From CAVURW01 sp963743595 (GTDB lineage: Bacteria; Verrucomicrobiota; Verrucomicrobiia; Methylacidiphilales; UBA1321), in the NCBI GenBank assembly GCA_963743595.1, contig CAVURW010000169.1, positions 1 to 24,007 on the forward strand: a stretch of 24,007 bases of DNA, in the 5' to 3' direction. Positions 14,115 to 21,333 of the stretch are shown piece by piece. The position numbers and the translations under genes are program-made. Positions within the stretch are counted from its first letter, which is position 1; each line of letters begins with the position of its first letter. The notes under the pieces were generated by a model. That model made no database searches. It worked only from the letters and a program-made list of their open reading frames with translations, and was not told the origin of the DNA.

Positions 14115-14396
14115 CTATCGTACGTGCGAGTCATCCTTGCAGGGATACACGCGGTTGGGCTTGGTTACCGATGCATTTGCATGGGGGCATACATGCTCGT
14201 TTCCTGGAGCGTGATCAACGTGCGGGAGATGGGGGTTTGCGTGTGGCGTCGATTCGGGATGCGCCGTGAGCAAGGAGATCGACAGACCGATCGTGACATA
14301 GATCGTGTACAGCATCGCCAATGCCCAGACCGAAAGGAAATTAAGGAACGTGAGGGTCGCGATCGCGGCCAAGAACATCAAATTCAGATCGAACAT
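14115..14396 (-). CDS. Small membrane protein with His-rich tail, 93 aa
   Basis: Function not recognised. Residues about 4-45 are hydrophobic (LMFLAAIATLTFLNFLSVWA, then LAMLYTIYVTIGLSISLL) and could form two membrane helices. The remaining 48 residues hold eight His and two Cys, including HPESTPHANPHLPHVDH and EHVCPH, suggesting metal binding on one face of the membrane. The ATG at 14396 is favoured by GAGGAA just upstream; ATGs at 14429 and 14456 are alternatives in the same frame. It is convergent with the radical SAM gene and divergent from the RDD gene. A longer plus-strand frame overlaps it but lacks any protein-like features. Confidence 0.6.
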   Translation of the reverse strand: MFDLNLMFLAAIATLTFLNFLSVWALAMLYTIYVTIGLSISLLTAHPESTPHANPHLPHVDHAPGNEHVCPHANASVTKPNRVYPCKDDSHVR

Positions 14397-14540
14397 GATT
14401 TCCTCGAAGAGAATGGTTGCCCTCTTCATGAAGCAACCTCGTCCGGTTTTGCTCATTGTGCCAACGATTTCGGTGATTTAACGAAATAATTTGGATCTCT
14501 GATTTTGCAGTTTGAATAGAGGGGTGGTAACACCGGAATC

Positions 14541-15161
14541 GTGGAACCGCGGACGATTTTGGAAGCCCAGGAAGCAACGCTCGCCCGTTTCTCCGCAGCG
14601 GAGTTGAGGTTCAAGACTTGCGAGGAGTGCGGACGCCGCTTTTCGACGAATCTCATTACCGAAGTAAAAGGCCACGTGGCTTGTGCAGAATGCAAAGCCC
14701 GGTTGTTCCAGAAATTGAGCGAAGGGTTGATTCGGCGTCGCGATTTTCGGAGAAACTACGCTTCGTTTTGGACCCGGGGTAACGCGTTTTTGATCGATGC
14801 CACCTACTCTTGGATACCCGCGTTCTTGGGCGGCGAAATGATTGTGTTTCAATTAGAGGGTTCAGATCGGCTTTTAAACGACCTGGCCATTTGGCTCCTC
14901 GCATTCGGTGCCGTGCGCGTGGTACTCGATACGTGGCTTATTTCGTACAGAGGAGCTACATTCGGGCAGCGGATGAAGGGGATGAAGGTCGTCACGGACG
15001 AGGGCAAGCTGCTCTCCGTGAAGTGCGCATTTTATCGGTCTCTCTGGACCATTGTTAGCATGCCCTTAGGCTTCGGTTTCTATTCCGTATTGACTGATAA
15101 TGAGAGAAGGGCCCTGGCCGATAGAATGTGCGGGACGCGGGTTGTTCTGGTGAGGAAATAA
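14541..15161 (+). CDS. RDD-family membrane protein with N-terminal zinc ribbon
   Basis: RDD domains are multi-helix membrane domains of unclear function, some linked to ion or solute transport. The N-terminus carries a zinc ribbon, CEEC at about 27-30 and CAEC at about 48-51. The RDD part begins with FWTRGNAFLIDATYSWIPAF (the Arg and Asp of the motif), continues through LAIWLLAFGAVRVVLDTWLI, and contains GATFGQRMKGMKVV and ADRMCGTRVVLV, both typical. 206 residues. The GTG at 14541 is the first start after an in-frame TAG; AGGGG lies about 17 bases upstream, farther than usual. The next gene begins one base after its stop, so the two are almost certainly cotranscribed. Confidence 0.82.
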   Translation: MEPRTILEAQEATLARFSAAELRFKTCEECGRRFSTNLITEVKGHVACAECKARLFQKLSEGLIRRRDFRRNYASFWTRGNAFLIDATYSWIPAFLGGEMIVFQLEGSDRLLNDLAIWLLAFGAVRVVLDTWLISYRGATFGQRMKGMKVVTDEGKLLSVKCAFYRSLWTIVSMPLGFGFYSVLTDNERRALADRMCGTRVVLVRK

Positions 15162-15162
15162 A

Positions 15163-16041
15163 ATGGCGGATGTTGAATGTGGGTATTGTCATCAGAAACT
15201 GCAAACAGTCCCTACGGGTGAGCGGCTTTTCGGTCGATGCGAGATCTGCCGCGTGGGATGGACGCTCTTCCCGCTTTACCCAGAGAGTGTGCCCACAGAT
15301 CCGAAAAAGGTGTTTCCCCGTTCTCATGATGCGGGGAGCGCCAGTTGCTATATCCACCCCGAGAATGCAGCAGAGAGTGGGTGTGAATCTTGTGGACGAC
15401 TCGTTTGCACCGTCTGTGAATCACCGAGATTTGGAAAGATCTACTGCTCAATATGTTGGGGATTAGTCCGCCCAGAGACTTTTTATGAGACCGTGGAGCG
15501 GCTGTCTTATCATACGAACGATCACAAAGTATCCGTCAGAAATCTACACATTCACTATAAAACGCTTTTTAATACTCATAAGGACGAGCGCATTTATGTG
15601 GACGATTTCCATTTTCTTCTGATTGAAAAGATGGGTTCAGAAGAGGACTATTCCCGTATCGCGTTCCGGGACATTCGGTATATCGCTCTGGATATCGTTG
15701 GTCGGAAATGGCGCGTTGGATTGGTGAACTCAGTTGCTGCACTTGTAACCTTGCTGGCTATCGTGATAGCTCTGATCTTTCATCGGCATATGCCAGAAAC
15801 ATCGGAATTTGTGAACTATTGTTTGATTATTATCTCGGTAGGAATTGGATCGGTGTTTTTCTTTGTTCAAAGAGCGTATCGCGCCTTGCGTTTTAATTAC
15901 ACCTACGCGTTTGTGACGGATGTCCAATCGATTGTGTTTCTAACTTCAAGTGCGTACCCGTATAGCGCAGTGTATTATAGCATCAAAAATATAACCAAGC
16001 CCACTAATTCGGTGGAACCTGCTACTTCACCGTCGGTGTAG
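15163..16041 (+). CDS. Zinc-ribbon/B-box-like membrane protein
   Basis: Not a named family. Two cysteine clusters occupy the N-terminal third: a zinc ribbon with CGYC (6-9) and CEIC (26-29), then a B-box-like set with C62, H65, C74/C77, C82/C85 and C95/C98. The middle (about 105-185) is soluble and mixed. Two membrane helices follow, about 187-208 (LVNSVAALVTLLAIVIALIF) and 217-237 (CLIIISVGIGSVFFFVQ). The C-terminus is beta-rich and short. The ATG at 15163 has GAGGAAA upstream, inside the end of the RDD gene. The coding sequence looks more AT-rich than its neighbours. The shared zinc-ribbon theme with the RDD protein suggests the two act together. Confidence 0.75.
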   Translation: MADVECGYCHQKLQTVPTGERLFGRCEICRVGWTLFPLYPESVPTDPKKVFPRSHDAGSASCYIHPENAAESGCESCGRLVCTVCESPRFGKIYCSICWGLVRPETFYETVERLSYHTNDHKVSVRNLHIHYKTLFNTHKDERIYVDDFHFLLIEKMGSEEDYSRIAFRDIRYIALDIVGRKWRVGLVNSVAALVTLLAIVIALIFHRHMPETSEFVNYCLIIISVGIGSVFFFVQRAYRALRFNYTYAFVTDVQSIVFLTSSAYPYSAVYYSIKNITKPTNSVEPATSPSV

Positions 16042-16083
16042 GGGGGGCGTTCATGTACGGAAGTGGTTTTACCCTTACCCCCG

Positions 16084-17688
16084 CTAACGGTTTTTATGCG
16101 TCAACATCGCGTTGATGAAGCCGCTGAAGAGCGGGTGCGCTTGGTTCGGTTTGCTTTGGAACTCGGGGTGGAACTGACACGCCACGTACCAGGGATGAGT
16201 TGCCAGTTCAATGAGCTCGACGAGTTTACCGTCGGGCGACGTTCCGGAAATGACCATCCCTGCGGCGACTAGTTTTTCCCGGTAATCGTTATTGAACTCA
16301 TACCGATGACGATGCCGCTCGGACGTTTCATCGCGCCTGTAGGCGGTGTGGGCGCGTGTGCCGGAGATCAATTGGCAGGTGTAAGCACCCAGTCGCATGG
16401 TCCCGCCCTTTTTCACGACCTGAACTTGCTCGTCCATGAGGGTGATCACTGGGTCCGGTGTATCGGCACTGAACTCCAGGCTATTTGCTTTTTCGAGGCC
16501 GAGCACGTTCCGGCAGAACTCGATGACCGCCAGCTGCAAGCCCAGGCACAATCCCAGGAAAATGATATTATTCTCCCGTGCATAGCGAGCCGCCGCAATT
16601 TTGCCTTCGACGCCACGGATGCCGAAGCCGCCCGGAACGAGAATGCCGTCCAGACCCGTCAGGTAACGCTCCACGCCCCGTTCTTCAATCTCCTCGGCAT
16701 CAATCCCGACCAAGTGAATTCCCGTATCATGAGCCGCTCCCGCGTGAGTCAACGCTTCGTGAATACTCTTGTAAGCGTCTTGATTGCCCATGTATTTGCC
16801 GACAATGCCCACCTTAACGCGATGTTTCGGCGTGATGATGCGATCGACAAAAACGCGCCAATTCGACATATCGGCCTGTGGCAAGTCGAGCTTCAGATGG
16901 CGCACGGCCAATTCATCCAGTTTCTCGCGCTGAAGCACCAGTGGCAGTTCATAGATCGTGTGCGCCACGTCCATCTCCTCGATCACCGCTTCCGGGGAGA
17001 CGTTACAGAACATCGAGAGTTTCTGGCGCAATTCGCCTTCGATCGGATGCTCGGTGCGGCAAATCAAGACGTGCGGTTGAATTCCGATTTCCCGGAGTTT
17101 CGCGACGCTTTGCTGGGTCGGCTTCGATTTCAGTTCGCCCGCCGCTTTGATGAAAGGCACCAGCGTCACGTGAATGAACAGCACGTTATCGGAGCCGACT
17201 TCCAGGGCGAATTGCCGGATCGCTTCCAAGAACGGCAAGCCCTCAATGTCGCCTGTTGTACCACCGATCTCGGTAATCACCACATTGCAGCCTTGGATTT
17301 GCCCGATCTGGCGGATGCGCGTCTTAATTTCGTTGGTCACGTGCGGAATCACCTGCACTGTTTTGCCCAGGTAATCGCCCCGGCGCTCCCGTTGGATAAC
17401 GGCTTCGTAAATCTGGCCGGAAGTGAGGTTGTTTTTGCGGGTCAGTTTGGCAGAGGTGAACCGCTCGTAGTGACCCAGATCGAGATCGGTCTCGGCTCCG
17501 TCTTCTAGAACGTAAACCTCGCCGTGTTGGTGCGGGCTCATCGTGCCGGGATCGACGTTCAAGTAAGGATCGAATTTTTGGAGGACGACTTTCAGCCCGC
17601 GATGCTCCAGTAAGGTCCCTAAAGCAGCCGCCGTTAAGCCTTTGCCCAACGAACTCACGACGCCACCCGTTACAAAAATATATTTCAT
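16084..17688 (-). CDS. pyrG: CTP synthase
   Basis: Converts UTP to CTP using ATP and glutamine, the last step of pyrimidine nucleotide synthesis. Full length at 534 residues. The synthetase domain has the P-loop GGVVSSLGKG (about 8-17), KFDPYLNVDPGTMSPHQHGEV, and the Mg/ATP segment ITEIGGTTGDIEGLPF. The C-terminal glutamine amidotransferase domain has the oxyanion loop VPGGFGIRG, the nucleophile elbow FLGLCLGLQLA (Cys about 380), and the His-Glu pair in CQFHPEFQSKP. The start codon overlaps the kdsB stop by four bases (ATGA), indicating translational coupling. It supplies CTP for the CMP-Kdo reaction of KdsB. It is convergent with the zinc-ribbon gene; no clear terminator separates them. Confidence 0.97.
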   Translation of the reverse strand: MKYIFVTGGVVSSLGKGLTAAALGTLLEHRGLKVVLQKFDPYLNVDPGTMSPHQHGEVYVLEDGAETDLDLGHYERFTSAKLTRKNNLTSGQIYEAVIQRERRGDYLGKTVQVIPHVTNEIKTRIRQIGQIQGCNVVITEIGGTTGDIEGLPFLEAIRQFALEVGSDNVLFIHVTLVPFIKAAGELKSKPTQQSVAKLREIGIQPHVLICRTEHPIEGELRQKLSMFCNVSPEAVIEEMDVAHTIYELPLVLQREKLDELAVRHLKLDLPQADMSNWRVFVDRIITPKHRVKVGIVGKYMGNQDAYKSIHEALTHAGAAHDTGIHLVGIDAEEIEERGVERYLTGLDGILVPGGFGIRGVEGKIAAARYARENNIIFLGLCLGLQLAVIEFCRNVLGLEKANSLEFSADTPDPVITLMDEQVQVVKKGGTMRLGAYTCQLISGTRAHTAYRRDETSERHRHRYEFNNDYREKLVAAGMVISGTSPDGKLVELIELATHPWYVACQFHPEFQSKPNQAHPLFSGFINAMLTHKNR

Positions 17689-18509
17689 CGTCTTCTTTTC
17701 TCGCTCTTTTGCTTCTTCGTCTTCGCCTTACGTTGCGATCGCAGCTTCTTGGAAATCTTCTTCTGTTCGCCATCCGGTTTGGCAGGCGCTCGCAAAATCG
17801 CCTCTACTTTTGCAAGGTCCGACGGTGTGTCGACCCCCACGCAATGATACTTCGTTTCGATGACCTGAATCGAGAGACCATTTTCTAAGGCGCGCAATTG
17901 TTCCAGGTTTTCCGCAATTTCCAGCGGACTCGGTTTGAGCGAAATGAACGTGGCCAGCGCCTTGGCGCGGAAGGCGTAAATGCCCACGTGCCGGAGCATG
18001 GGGCCCTTGGGATCAAACGCTTTTTGGAAAGGGATGGGCGAGCGCGAAAAGTAGAGCGCTTCCATTTTACGATCGACCACCACCTTCACCACATTCGGGC
18101 TCTTCCATTCGGTGTCACTTTCCAGGCGATGGGCCAGTGTACCGATCGGCGTTCGCGGGCTCTCCATCATACCGCGGATGAGATCATCCACGGCACCGGG
18201 CACCAGAAGCGGTTCGTCGCCCTGGACGTTTACGTAGAGATGCGCGGGCACTTTATCGGCGACTTCCGCCATGCGATCCGTTCCGGAACGATGGGACTTT
18301 TTGGTCATCACCACCTCAGCTCCGAATGCGCGTGCCACTTCCGCTACCCGCTCATCGTCCGTAGCGAGCAAAATCATCTGGGCGAGCCGACACTTGCTGG
18401 CCGCCTCCCAGACCCATTGAATCATCGGACGCCCTTGAATGGGAGCCAACACCTTTCCGGGGAACCGTGTGGCATCGTGCCGAGCCGGGATGACAATCGC
18501 AGTTTTCAT
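17685..18509 (-). CDS. kdsB: 3-deoxy-manno-octulosonate cytidylyltransferase with basic tail
   Basis: Activates Kdo with CTP to CMP-Kdo for the LPS inner core. The nucleotidyltransferase start TAIVIPARHDATRFPGKVLA (2-21) is diagnostic, with LYVNVQGDEPLL and RHVGIYAFRAKALATF later in the fold. The ATG at 18509 is two bases after the stop of the upstream oxidoreductase; a longer upstream frame only overlaps that gene. It is 274 residues, some 25 longer than usual KdsB, because of a C-terminal tail in which 15 of the last 28 residues are Lys or Arg (ending KKQKSEKRRR). The tail is encoded next to the four-base overlap with pyrG. It might bind membrane phosphate groups or RNA; that is speculation. 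The enzyme core looks intact. Confidence 0.95.
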   Translation of the reverse strand: MKTAIVIPARHDATRFPGKVLAPIQGRPMIQWVWEAASKCRLAQMILLATDDERVAEVARAFGAEVVMTKKSHRSGTDRMAEVADKVPAHLYVNVQGDEPLLVPGAVDDLIRGMMESPRTPIGTLAHRLESDTEWKSPNVVKVVVDRKMEALYFSRSPIPFQKAFDPKGPMLRHVGIYAFRAKALATFISLKPSPLEIAENLEQLRALENGLSIQVIETKYHCVGVDTPSDLAKVEAILRAPAKPDGEQKKISKKLRSQRKAKTKKQKSEKRRR

Positions 18510-18511
18510 CC

Positions 18512-19447
18512 TCAGAACGTAATCGTGGGACGTTTTTGAGCGATTTGCTCGGTGATGAGGAGTGCGATTTCCAGCGCCGCCGCCGCCTGCGTGCCGCCAA
18601 CTACGGGGCTTTGGCGCGAGCGCACGCATTCCACAAACGAGGTGAGCTGCAGCTTGAGCGGTTCATCTTTCTCCACCACGATGCTCTCTTTGATGATCTG
18701 GGAATTGATCTTCTGATAGATCTCGCCGCTTTGCTCAAAGTAATCGAGCGAGAGGTAAGCGTCGTCTTGGAACACGCGAATCTTCCGCATCTTTTCAAAA
18801 CTGATCCGGCTGGTCGTTAAATTCGCCACGCAACCGCTCTCGAAACGAATCCGGGCGTTGGCGATGTCTTCGCCTTTGCTCAAGACGGCGGTGCCCACCG
18901 AATCGATGCTCACGATTTTCGACCGGACCAAGTGTAGCACTACTTCGATGTCATGGATCATCAGGTCCAGCACCACTCCGATATCAGTGCTCCGGCCGGG
19001 ATAGGTGGAGAGTCGATGCGCCTCAATGAACACCGGGCGGGTTAATTTCGTCTCGAGTGCTTTCAATGCCGGGTTAAACCGCTCGATGTGGCCGACCTGT
19101 AAAACGAGGTTCTTTGTTTGGGCGAGATCGATGAGTTCCTTCGCCTGCGCCGGGCTATCGGTGATCGGCTTTTCCACGAGGGCGTGAACGCCCATTCCCA
19201 GGACGAGCTTACCGACCTCATGATGCGCGTAAGTGGGGGTTGCGATGGTCACGGCATCGACTAAGCCGGCCAGATCCGCCACGGAAGAAAATTCCTTCAC
19301 GCCATGGCGCTGGGCGACACGTTGCGACGTTTGGCCATCGATATCGCACACGCCCACCAGCTCCACACCGGGCAAATCCGAGTAAATCCGCGCGTGTTCA
19401 CGACCAATATGTCCCACGCCAATGACGCCTACCTTAACATTGTTCAT
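18512..19447 (-). CDS. Gfo/Idh/MocA-family NAD(P)-dependent oxidoreductase
   Basis: A sugar dehydrogenase-type enzyme, 311 residues. The Rossmann domain starts KVGVIGVGHIGREHARIYSD (5-24); the catalytic-Lys motif EKP is at 92-94 (LVEKPIT), with VLQVGHIERFNPA and DLMIHDIEVVLHL completing the substrate half. Because it heads an operon with kdsB and pyrG, a nucleotide-sugar or LPS role is likely. A UDP-GlcNAc 3-dehydrogenase (GnnA-like) for 2,3-diamino lipid A is one possibility, but the partner aminotransferase is not in the window, so I give no symbol. The stop is two bases before the kdsB start. The ATG at 19447 has no obvious Shine-Dalgarno. It is divergent from the pilB genes across 194 bases. 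Confidence 0.9.
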   Translation of the reverse strand: MNNVKVGVIGVGHIGREHARIYSDLPGVELVGVCDIDGQTSQRVAQRHGVKEFSSVADLAGLVDAVTIATPTYAHHEVGKLVLGMGVHALVEKPITDSPAQAKELIDLAQTKNLVLQVGHIERFNPALKALETKLTRPVFIEAHRLSTYPGRSTDIGVVLDLMIHDIEVVLHLVRSKIVSIDSVGTAVLSKGEDIANARIRFESGCVANLTTSRISFEKMRKIRVFQDDAYLSLDYFEQSGEIYQKINSQIIKESIVVEKDEPLKLQLTSFVECVRSRQSPVVGGTQAAAALEIALLITEQIAQKRPTITF

Positions 19448-19641
19448 AAAACGCTAAGTAAAAATCGGAATTGGCTACAGAAGCGAGTCTATTTACGGAT
19501 TTTTTCGCGGGAGACGGTGAGCGAAGGAGGGAATTCCCGCAATCGTGAAAAGTTGCAGCTCTCTGCTTGGCAACAATGATAGCATCAACTACCTTGAGGA
19601 GATCAGCAGGTGGGGAAACATTGATTCCGGGATAAAAATTT
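19448..19641. other. Divergent intergenic region, LPS operon versus pilus operon
   Basis: Must hold the promoters of the minus-strand oxidoreductase-kdsB-pyrG operon and of the plus-strand pilB genes; I see no strong -35/-10 pair. The palindrome GGGAATTCCC lies at 19529-19538, inside a looser GCGGGA (about 19507) to TCCCGC (19535-19540) inverted repeat. It could be an operator. Confidence 0.3.
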
Positions 19642-21333
19642 GTGGCGACGATGAACGAAGAATACGCTCTGGAAGTTTTGATCAAGCATTCACGGGTAAG
19701 CCCCAGTGATGCTCATGACGCACAGGAAAAAGCGGAGCCTGGTGGTGCGGTCAATTATCTTATTCAGAACGGTCTCATCTCCGAGATGGATCTTCTGCAG
19801 GCTGAAGCGGATGAGGCCGGTTTAACGGCGATTGAGACGATAGGTACCATTCCTGAAGACATCGTAAAGACAATTCCAGCCGCGTTGGTTCACAAGCTCC
19901 AGGTCGTCCCGATCGGACGCCAAGGCGATATCCTCCGCGTGGCCATTCGCAATCCGTTTAATCTTGAGGCGCTCGATCTTTTGGGTAAGGAAGTGCCGTT
20001 CGCCGTGGAAGCGGTGGTGGCACCTGAGTCGGAGATTCAAAACGCGATCAAGCGCTTTTTCACTTCTGCAACAGGTGCTCTGGACGAGATGACCAAGGGC
20101 GCAGCGGATGACTTGGTCCTAAAAGAGACGGGCGTCGAATCCGAGACGGTGACGGATACCGACGGGCACATCATGAAGATGGTGAACTCGCTCATCACCG
20201 ATGCCTATAAACTGAAGGCGAGCGATATTCACATTGAACCGATGGAAAAGCGGTTGCGCATTCGGTTCCGGATCGACGGCGTTTTGCAAGTGATGCCAGA
20301 CGTGCCGAAAAAGCTCCAGATGGCGCTCATCGGACGTCTGAAAATCATGTCCAAAATGAGTATCGCCGAGCGCCGTATTCCGCAGGACGGACGTATCCAA
20401 ATCAAATTGGAGGGGGATCGCGCCATCGATTTACGTGTCTCGACGCTGCCGATTACAAATGGTGAAGGCGTGGTCATGCGTATTTTGGATAAGACCAGCT
20501 TGACGCTCGGCCTGCCGCAGCTTGGCTTCTTGTCCGATGACCAAGCCGTCATGGAGCGCATTTTGAATCTGCCCGACGGCATTTTCTTGGTGACCGGGCC
20601 CACCGGTTCAGGAAAGAGCACGACTCTTTACGCCTGTCTCAATTCGATTAATAAACCCGATCGTAAGATCATCACGGTGGAAGATCCGGTGGAATACCAG
20701 CTCTCCGGCATTAACCAGGTTCCTGTGAATGCGGAGGTGGGGATGACGTTCGCCGCAGCGCTTAGAGCGATGTTACGTCAGGCGCCGAACATCATCATGA
20801 TCGGTGAAATTCGAGACGACGAAACAGCCAGCATTGCTGTGAATGCATCGCTCACCGGTCACTTGGTTTTCAGCACGCTTCACACGAATGATGCCCCGAG
20901 CGCTGTGACCCGTTTGGTCGATATCGGCGTGAAGCCGTTTCTCGTCTCCTCCGCCGTCCGCGCGATTATGGCCCAGCGCTTGATCCGTAAGATTTGCGGC
21001 AACTGCACTGAAGCCTACGTGCCGAGTGAGTTGGAAATGAAGGGGCTGAATGTGAAGCCCGAGCAGATGGAGACGGCGAATTTTCGAAAAGGGCGGGGTT
21101 GTGAAAAGTGTCGGGGCACCGGGTTCAAGGGGCGGCTCGGGATCTTTGAAATCTTCTTGTTAGACGATGAAATTCGGCGGTTGATCAATGAGCGCGCCAG
21201 TGTCTCGATGATCCGGCAGCGCGCCCGAGATCTCGGGATGCGAACACTCCGCGAAGATGGTATTCGCAAGGTTTTAGGCGGAATTACCACACCCGATGAG
21301 GTGCTCTCTGCCACGATGGGAGATAAGGACTGA
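19642..21333 (+). CDS. pilB: PilB/GspE-type assembly ATPase, first copy
   Basis: Hexameric motor ATPase that powers type IV pilus extension or type II secretion. 563 residues. The N-terminal MshEN/GspE-II domain (about 5-140) includes GLISEMDLLQAEADEAGL. The ATPase core has Walker A GPTGSGKST (about 319-327), an Asp box with VEDPVEYQL, Walker B IIMIGEIRDDETA, and a His box STLHTNDAPSA. A four-Cys zinc site is present: CGNC (about 452-455) and CEKC (about 487-490). The GTG at 19642 is given as start; the ATG at 19651 is equally possible and no Shine-Dalgarno decides. Its TGA shares a base with the ATG of the second copy (21333). All catalytic motifs are canonical except that the usual RQDPD before Walker B reads RQAPN. 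Confidence 0.93.
   Translation: MATMNEEYALEVLIKHSRVSPSDAHDAQEKAEPGGAVNYLIQNGLISEMDLLQAEADEAGLTAIETIGTIPEDIVKTIPAALVHKLQVVPIGRQGDILRVAIRNPFNLEALDLLGKEVPFAVEAVVAPESEIQNAIKRFFTSATGALDEMTKGAADDLVLKETGVESETVTDTDGHIMKMVNSLITDAYKLKASDIHIEPMEKRLRIRFRIDGVLQVMPDVPKKLQMALIGRLKIMSKMSIAERRIPQDGRIQIKLEGDRAIDLRVSTLPITNGEGVVMRILDKTSLTLGLPQLGFLSDDQAVMERILNLPDGIFLVTGPTGSGKSTTLYACLNSINKPDRKIITVEDPVEYQLSGINQVPVNAEVGMTFAAALRAMLRQAPNIIMIGEIRDDETASIAVNASLTGHLVFSTLHTNDAPSAVTRLVDIGVKPFLVSSAVRAIMAQRLIRKICGNCTEAYVPSELEMKGLNVKPEQMETANFRKGRGCEKCRGTGFKGRLGIFEIFLLDDEIRRLINERASVSMIRQRARDLGMRTLREDGIRKVLGGITTPDEVLSATMGDKD

Noticed and set aside
14124..14489. A 121-codon plus-strand frame opposite the His-tailed protein
   Set aside because: It is Arg- and Asp-rich with no domain features, while the minus strand offers a good Shine-Dalgarno and membrane helices.
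16041..16083. G7 (16041-16047) and C5 (16078-16082) as arms of a bidirectional terminator between the zinc-ribbon gene and pyrG
   Set aside because: The loop would be about 30 bases and no T-tract follows on either strand; pairing is too weak to call.
16306..17508. A 400-codon open frame on the plus strand
   Set aside because: It lies entirely opposite pyrG, which is a complete canonical CTP synthase; the plus frame shows no recognisable domain.
17897..18539. Plus-strand frame opposite kdsB
   Set aside because: Antisense shadow of a well-conserved enzyme.
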